NCBI GenBank assembly: GCA_010094045.1
Contig: ML986696.1
Coordinates: forward strand, 18,297-82,296
Length of the DNA stretch: 64,000 nucleotides
Direction: 5' to 3'
Origin: Lojkania enalia
Taxonomy: Eukaryota > Ascomycota > Dothideomycetes > Pleosporales
Both the position numbers and the translations under genes were made by a program. Positions 57,987 to 64,000 of the stretch are shown in pieces (positions within the stretch are counted from its first letter, which is position 1; every line of letters starts with the position of its first letter). Below the pieces are notes generated by a model. That model made no database searches, was not told the DNA's origin, and saw only the letters and a list, made by a program, of their open reading frames with translations.

Positions 57987-58938
57987 CTAGCCCGGCCTAA
58001 AATCGCCCTCCATCTTCAACCTAGTCTCAAGATCCATCAAACTAGGGCGCAATCTTTTTAGCCCGTCCACATTTACCCCATTCCCATCCTTTAGCAACTC
58101 AAACAAGATAGCAAAGTCTTTCATAACTTTGAATAATGCCTTAGAGATGAATCCACTTGTGGTTAGCAAATCTTTTACAAATTCCTACTTAAATAACTTA
58201 TTAGCTTCATCATGAGGCTTACCCTATAGGAAGGTACTGTCCCACAAACTCATCTACATAGGTGAAAGCCTGAGAGGAGAACCATGCAGCATCTGAGACG
58301 GTAACAAGTTGAAGTAGCTTGTTCTAGATGATAGTCTTCCACATAGTAGCTAGCGCCTTACCCTCAAATTTGCTGGAGAGGCCTTCCATGAATAATATTG
58401 GACGTAGAATGACGTATATCACGTCGGTGCCTAAGGCATTCTGCCTTGGGTGCCTCTCAATGTTGTATTTGGTAGCCCAAGTTTGTACTGGCGTTGACGA
58501 CGAGGAGGATTTGACGCCGCCACGATCGGTGGAACTAATCCCGATGTATTTGATGTTGGCAGCTATGGCGGCGTCGACGAAACTTTTGCCTTGCTTTTCT
58601 TCAATCTCCTTTCCACCTTTCTTCATGACGGTTAATTACTACGAAATTTTAGCAATAGAGATGCCTTGATTTGGGGCCCATAGATTCACCTGTACAAAGA
58701 AGACGCTCCGAATCGGCACTTTCTAGGTTCTGCGTGCCTTTTTCGAAGACACCAGGCGCATCATTAGATCTCATTGAAACAACGTGGCATTCAAGGTTCC
58801 TTTGAGTACCTTATGTTCGGCCGACGAGGATGAATTTCTTGTCAAAACGAGTATTCGAAAGTCTAATCCCTATAAGGCTCTTATGACAGTGCCGCTTTGC
58901 TAGCCAGTAGCGCCGGTTACAAGAATGGCCTTAGGCAT
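57987..58938 (-). pseudogene. NmrA-like (NAD(P)-binding Rossmann) family pseudogene
   Basis: The minus strand reads like an NmrA-like redox-sensor/reductase gene but is broken. The start MPKAILVTGATG is followed at once by TAG and then QSGTVIRAL and another TAG. Later fragments, in shifting frames, are EEKQGKSFVDAAIAANIKYIGISSTDRGG, TWATKYNIERHP, VIYVILRPILFMEGL and MWKTII, a TAG, then NKLLQLVTVSDAAWFSSQAFTYVDEFVGQYLP. The C-terminus GFISKALFKVMKDFAILFELLKDGNGV...DLETRLK closes the family pattern. The three clear in-frame stops are TAG, the product expected from C-to-T at CAG or G-to-A at TGG, so mild RIP is plausible, but frameshifts also occurred. The flanking functional genes show no such damage. 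Confidence 0.78.
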
Positions 58939-59752
58939 AACAGAAGAAATAAGCACCAAGGAAATGTGTATCTACCAAAGAGAGAGCAATAAAAGATATG
59001 ACAGATCCTAGCTGGAAGGAGTGCGAACCTGAGATAGTCACGTAATGTAGACCTAGTTCAAGTGAAGGAAACGCCGCTTATATAGCCCTTTATGGCCCTG
59101 AGCATGCATACTTGAACTTACATATATTCACGTCGACCATAGGTCGGCGGGCAAAGAACCTTCACCAGTTTCAACCGTAAATGAGGGTTCACCATGCTTT
59201 CTTTAAAGGTATGGGCCGAATCCTATGACGGAAGCGTGTACTATGCCGTTAATCGTAAAGGAGAATTGCTCTGCAAAGATGACAATGGGACTACTAGTTA
59301 ATAGGTATTGTCGATTTAGGAACTTGTTATTGCTTTTGGAAGGGCTTCCCTCCAATTCACCTTCCTCGGTGCAGAACTGAGGTTGGTGGTGGGTATATAG
59401 AGGATTCGGACATTATGAATCCGGCTCGAAAATCCGAACAAGAAATCCGAGGAAGAAGAACCTATGAGGCCACGTCGCATCCCTTAACCATGTTAAGAGG
59501 AGGCTGTTAAACTGTAGGACATGGTAGTAATGGTGGTGAGTGAGGTCGGCAAATCTTCACTCAGTCGACTTTCAATGGAAGCAAGGACGACTGCCCCTAT
59601 TTGGGACTAGCACCTTGGCATAAAACGTATCTCGCACCCACAAAATTACCCCACGAGGACGCCACTTTATTTGAATCATCATAGAACAAACGTTCTCTAA
59701 TCCGCGAACACAACGGATATTCCTGCAGGTCACACATTCCCAGATACAAAAT
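58939..59752. other. Intergenic region NmrA pseudogene / eIF3g
   Basis: No gene was seen. The part next to 59,753 should contain the eIF3g promoter. Confidence 0.4.
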
Positions 59753-60702
59753 ATGTCTCGAGTAGCAGGGTAAGTTGCCCTCCAACCGTCTGCTAAAAAA
59801 TTGCTTAACAAATCTCTCAGTCGCACCGACTGGGCCGAAGAAGAAGACGAGGACTCACTCCAGCTCCCGCAGCAGCAGATTATAAAAAACAAGGATGGAA
59901 CTGAGACGATAATCACCTACTCCGTCCGCGAAGACGGCAAAAGAGTGAAAACTACTCGCCGCATCAAGAAAACAACAGTCAAGCAAGTCGTCAACCCGCG
60001 CGTGGCCGAGCGAAAGCACTGGGCGAAATTCGGCGCCGAGAAGGGCAAGCCTACGGGCCCTCAAACCGACACGACCAGCGTCGCAGAGAATATTGTGTTC
60101 AGACCGGTAGCAAACTGGAAGGCGAGCATAGAGGATAAGAACGATGAGGCGAAGAAGAAGTTGGAGGTTAAGAATGCGAAGATCAAGTGTAGAATCTGTT
60201 CTGGAGATCACTGGACGACAAAATGTCCATTTAAGGATACTATGGCGCCGGAGGGCGAGCCTGCACCCGTCGACGTGCGCGACGACGTGCCGGAGGCGGG
60301 TGCGCTGGGTGGTGGTGGATCCAGCTACGTACCGCCGCATTTGCGACGAGGCGGTGCTGGGGCCGGTGAGAAGATGGGTGGCAAGTTTGAGAGGGACGAT
60401 TTGGCTACGTTGCGTGTCACCAATGTGTCTGAGTTCGCAGAGGAGCAAGATCTCCGCGAGATGTTCTCGAAGTTCGGTCACGTCACGAGGGTCTTCCTGG
60501 CGAAGGATAGGGAAACGGGAAAGGCAAAAGGCTTCGCGTTCGTCAGCTATGCCGACAGGTCCGATGCAGCGAGAGCCTGCGAGAAGATGGATGGATGTAA
60601 GTGGACCCAAGATGCAGGATTAACGCATTCGCTAACCTTCAATACTCAGATGGTTTCGGTCACCTCATCCTGCGTGTCGAATTTGCTAAGAAGTCTACCT
60701 AA
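59753..60702 (+). CDS. tif35: Translation initiation factor eIF3 subunit g (TIF35)
   Basis: eIF3g is an RNA-binding subunit of eIF3 that supports scanning and re-initiation on the 40S ribosome. Exons 59753-59769, 59821-60596 and 60650-60702 join in frame to 281 aa. The first exon is only 17 nt (MSRVAG split codon) and joins to [11 protein letters not shown], the typical family start. The conserved N-terminal eIF3g block ([31 protein letters not shown]) is followed by the zinc-knuckle-like [15 protein letters not shown] at about 129-143. A Gly-rich linker ending YVPPHLRR leads to a C-terminal RRM ([23 protein letters not shown]), completed by [17 protein letters not shown] in exon 3. The family's domain order is complete. 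Confidence 0.96.
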
Positions 60703-61192
60703 GCTGAATCCTTTCGTGTCCTCGGATGTACGACACTCTCCACTTCCTTTCGACGTCACATGGTTTATGCACTTACGTGGTCAAGAGTTTCCTTTGGCGT
60801 CACGGAATCGCAGATTGGGCAGATAAAAGGTAGGGCAGTTACTTTAGGCTGATTGTCATGTATTATGACTTCAATTAATATCTTCCTTCTCAAATTTATC
60901 GTTGATTCATGTCAATAATCTTATTCTATGCGCATTAGCATTCATCTAACCACAACAGCTAGCTCTCGGAGCCCAAATTCCATGAGACCCTGCCCCCGTT
61001 TGGAAATCGACCAACAGGAACAGGCTTAGGAGTCTGAATGATGTCGCTGTTGGTTCGTGGCAATGCTAATGGAGATTGCTGTATGTGGTCACTATTTTGT
61101 CGCAAGAATTCCTGTCCACCGTAGTGAGTTGCATGTGAATGTCTACTCAGTACTCATTAACATCTCGGATAGTGAGTAAATAGAGGCCAAAC
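60703..61192. other. Convergent intergenic region, no gene seen
   Basis: This is the 3' flank of eIF3g and of the minus-strand hypothetical gene. Nothing recognisable was found. Confidence 0.4.
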
Positions 61193-62327
61193 TTACTCGG
61201 GCGGCTGCACACTGCTCCTTCGACTAGGTGGTACGCTCCCTGAAAGACTTGGTAAGGCACTTCCTGCCATACTTCCACTCAGACTAGCAGTATACGTTGC
61301 AGCATGTTGAGACTGGGGTGTCGACGGTAACCACCCGCTGCTCGATATGCCTTCTTTGTCCATAAGTTCTTGGAGAATATCCTCGGTGATGACGAGTAGA
61401 TGTTCATAGGCCCCGAGTCGAGTTCCCTCTTTAGCAGATGAGCAGTGGATGTACGACCTACCCGTCGGGTTGTGCTCCACTATGGCGGCGCCGATTCTTC
61501 TTGAAGACCTGTGTGCGAAAGAAATTATATCTAGGTGGCGTGTCGGACCGTAGATCGCTCGTGCATTTGCTATATCCATTTATCAATAATCCGCCCTATT
61601 CCATCTCACAACTAATATATGTTGGCAGGTGAAATCATAGATGACTTACCGAGAACTCTTGACCTTGTACATTCCAAGTTGTCCTCCACGTCCTTCTCCT
61701 CCATATGGTGGAGGATCTGCGACGCCGTCCTCTCCAAGGTCAGGTTCTCGTACGAGTCCTTCCCTCGTTTCATGTCTTTGAGCGTCTCGATCATTATCCC
61801 CGCTACTCAGATGGGGTCGCTCAACGTCGGTCTTGTTGGCCTTTTTACGCTTGTACTTTTCCTTGAGTTTAGCGTGCGTCGTCTTCTTTCGAAATGACTG
61901 GCGAGGACCACCTTCTTGCGGAATCGTATTTGCTCTGCTTTCGGGGCGAATGGAGGTACTTGTGCGCGATGGCGGAGCTGAGTATCGGCGTTGGGACCTA
62001 ACAAAAGGGGGAGTGGTTTGGAGTAGGGGAGGAGTTCGTGGTTCGAAGGATGTTGAGGACCGTGAACTTGGTGATCTTGTGTTCGCCGCGGGGGTTCGAC
62101 TGTAAGCCGTGGAAACCGGCCTGCTATAGTATGGAGGAGCCAGCCTGTCCTGGGAGTAACTTGGGCGTTGCGCTCTGGTGGTACGGGTCCGGGCCGGACG
62201 TGGACGTGGCGGGAGAAAAGGAGGACCGCAGGCCGGTGCACAAAGGAGGGGAGATAAAGGAAACACTATTGCGGTTATTACCTGTGCCAGTGTAAGGTGC
62301 AGCACAAAAGTCAAAGGAAAATAACAT
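61193..62327 (-). CDS. Hypothetical Arg/Ser/Pro-rich protein, 5' end unresolved
   Basis: I do not recognise the family. The supported part is exon 62,3xx-61650 joined to exon 61508-61193 by a 141-nt intron that keeps frame. The join gives KVKSSR-SSRRIGAAIVEHNPTGRSYIHC, and the second exon is rich in ordered residues (GAYEHLLVITEDILQELMDKEG), so this is probably the conserved core. Upstream is a low-complexity basic region (RPARTRTTRAQRPSYS, KKTTHAKLKEKYKRKKANKTD). The only nearby ATG (62327) lies in another frame, so a further splice or an upstream first exon is needed; the start given is provisional. No signal peptide or enzyme motif is visible. Confidence 0.5.
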
Positions 62328-63740
62328 ACTCGGTTACAGGTAGGGATGGGAGTGGCACGTTTATAGCGTATGTGAGTGCGTGAAAGGGTTGGGGGTGGAG
62401 ACGTGTAGAAGTTACGATATTTATGTAGGTACGTGTGCCCGCAATGATATCTGAGGAGAGAACTTTGGGCATACGTTCGTGTGTGCTAATTGCTCTTACT
62501 ATATTTGAAGTGCTGGCTAGATCTTAAGGTGCATCACACCTTCTTTCATTCACAGTCCCATGGTAACCGGATTAGCCTGCGTACTCCACTATTCTTTACC
62601 GTGGATACTGTGCCAAATTGTGGAGAAGACTTGTGAAACAGGAAAAGCGCAACCCGTCTTCCTAGTGGCATCGCTTCCTCCGGTATCCTCTTCGACTGCT
62701 CTAGCGAATAAAAACTGTTGATTGAGCGATCATGCCAAGATATGGGTGGCCTAAGGTAAGGTTCTACGTTACTCTCGTTGTGTGTATCTAAAAGACTAGA
62801 AAAGACCTTGGGGAGTCAAGGTGCTTGGAAGATACTCATCATGTGCCGGCGGCGACCATTTATTCGCAATTAATCCATTATATTATACCAATACAAATGG
62901 AAACATTTAAGTACCTGTTTCTCGTAGCGCTGGGAAACACCTCTTAATCACATGAAGATCAAGGCATGCACTCAAACCCCACGTCTCCATTTATGTATAG
63001 TTTCATTTCCTTTGCTGTGTTGTTTGCAAGCACGTACCGTGGATTTGTCACAGGTGAACCCCATTATATTAAAGACAATCCTCAACATTTGAATATGTAG
63101 GAGTAAGCTTTTGGGCTAAGGGTCCTAGAAACATAAGTTGGGAGCCAAGCCCGAACAAGCTCTAGTTGATTGTCCTAAATCGGAATAGTTCCTTCACGTC
63201 AAGTATATGCCAGCGACTCGAAGATAGCTTGCTTTTCGTCTTACTCGCACGGCTCATACAGTAACATTGTTCGCCACGGACGATGGTAGCTAGCCCCAGT
63301 TCATCTCTACATGCTGTGCCGTATCGATGCCTTCATCAATTCCTGTTATCAATAGAATTGCTAGATTTCCGGGTAACCGGGAACAGTTGCACCGGTAAAA
63401 GCACCATCCATGTGCCCCCGCGCTATCCGACCTTCCCTTCACGTCTTGGTCTCTGACCCCATTTTCATTCCTGGCATGCCACAAACGCAATAGTCGCGGC
63501 GATAAGAAGTTATCACTGGCATCTGATTGATCCTTCGGGTTGTTCTTGAATCTAGAGCCAGATTTTATTCCCGATAATCCGATTAGATATACATACTAGC
63601 TGTCATAACATGGGGCTTTCAAGGAGCTTGGGTATATGAAGCTCTAAATAGAAAGGTGGGCGAAGCGCACTTTACATCTTTACAGCCGTCAGGCAGATTC
63701 AATCGCATCAATCCATTACCCAATAATAGCCTAACAAGCA
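62328..63740. other. Intergenic region, no supported gene
   Basis: About 1.4 kb without a recognised gene. It lies between divergently transcribed genes and should contain the promoter of the carboxypeptidase gene. An open frame at 63,290-63,490 has no features. Confidence 0.4.
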
Positions 63741-64000
63741 ATGCAGTTGACACTATTTGGACTTGCATTTTCTGGGCTTACCTCTGCTGGAAGGATCTCT
63801 GAAATAAGCCACCGGAAAGGATTCTCGCCGCACTTGAAGCGCGCCCCCGAGCCACCAAGGCATAAGCGGTTTTTGAACGAGACCGACTCTTACCGATTCT
63901 ACAACAATGATACTGCGCGTACGTCCATCCAAACAAGATTGACCTTCCATTCGACGATTTACAGTCGACAGCATACTTTGTTGATTCGTTGCCCGACCTG
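63741..64000 (+). CDS. Secreted serine carboxypeptidase (S10 family), N-terminal part only
   Basis: This gene is cut by the window end. Exon 1 (63741-63918) encodes a signal peptide (MQLTLFGLAFSGLTSAG) and a basic propeptide-like stretch ending KRFLNETDSYRFYNNDTA. A 53-nt intron (63919-63971, GTACGT donor, CAG acceptor) leads to YFVDSLPDL at the window edge. This N-terminal pattern, RFLN...T...YFV...PDL before an expected FDxGExYAG, is that of fungal carboxypeptidase S1-type proteins, which release C-terminal residues from peptides outside the cell or in the vacuole. The catalytic Ser, Asp and His lie beyond the window, so the call rests on the N-terminus alone. Confidence 0.55.
   Translation, partial: MQLTLFGLAFSGLTSAGRISEISHRKGFSPHLKRAPEPPRHKRFLNETDSYRFYNNDTARTSIQTRLTFHSTIYSRQHTLLIRCPT

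Noticed and set aside
62124..62314. Start of the hypothetical basic protein at 62314
   Set aside because: The codon there is TTG. The only ATG nearby (62327) is in another frame, so the 5' end was left unresolved.
1..64000. tRNA, rRNA or CRISPR features
   Set aside because: No stretch showed a convincing tRNA B-box with cloverleaf, an rRNA segment, or regularly spaced repeats with unique spacers. The GATATC array has no spacers.

Overview
The window reads as nuclear DNA of a filamentous ascomycete (Pezizomycotina). The genes carry many introns of about 45-90 nt with GTRNGT-type donors, CTRAC/CTAAY-like branch sites and pyrimidine-AG acceptors. There is a HET-domain gene, and the transposons are wrecked by the C-to-T transitions typical of repeat-induced point mutation (RIP). 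The exact order or genus cannot be fixed by eye; Leotiomycete-like is only a guess.

Layout: (1) About 1-9,500 is an extremely AT-rich, RIP-mutated transposon block. It holds the integrase tail and chromodomain of one Ty3/gypsy element on the plus strand, most of a second Ty3/gypsy pol on the minus strand (protease, RT, RNase H, integrase), a nearly complete Fot1/pogo-type DNA transposon with ~48-bp terminal inverted repeats, and a large inverted repeat with arms of about 310 bp. (2) 10.1-26.1 kb is gene-rich: OPT oligopeptide transporter, condensin SMC2, a disordered fungal protein, an augmin HAUS6-like protein, an HD-domain 5'-deoxynucleotidase and a secreted beta-propeller protein. (3) 26.1-30.0 kb is a gene desert. 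(4) 30.0-42.3 kb: HRQ1 helicase, then a nine-exon gene for a B-box / P-loop GTPase / RING / degenerate patatin protein, then a HET-domain protein. (5) 43.4-48.1 kb: ribosomal protein uL15, a secreted GH28 pectinase and mitochondrial dihydroorotate dehydrogenase. (6) 48.1-52.7 kb is a second gene desert. (7) 52.7-64.0 kb: AFG1 mitochondrial ATPase, AKR1 palmitoyltransferase, a RIP-like NmrA-family pseudogene, eIF3g, an unrecognised basic protein, and the first exons of a secreted serine carboxypeptidase cut by the window end.

Most genes are housekeeping or nutrition genes with no shared pathway. The one suggestive grouping is 34.0-42.3 kb, where a multidomain GTPase/RING/pseudo-patatin protein and a HET-domain protein lie in tandem on the minus strand. 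Both architectures recur in fungal non-self recognition and regulated cell death, so this is the best candidate for an undescribed system, although its function is inferred. Gene models were spliced by hand. Where stated, every exon join keeps frame and the total is an exact number of codons.
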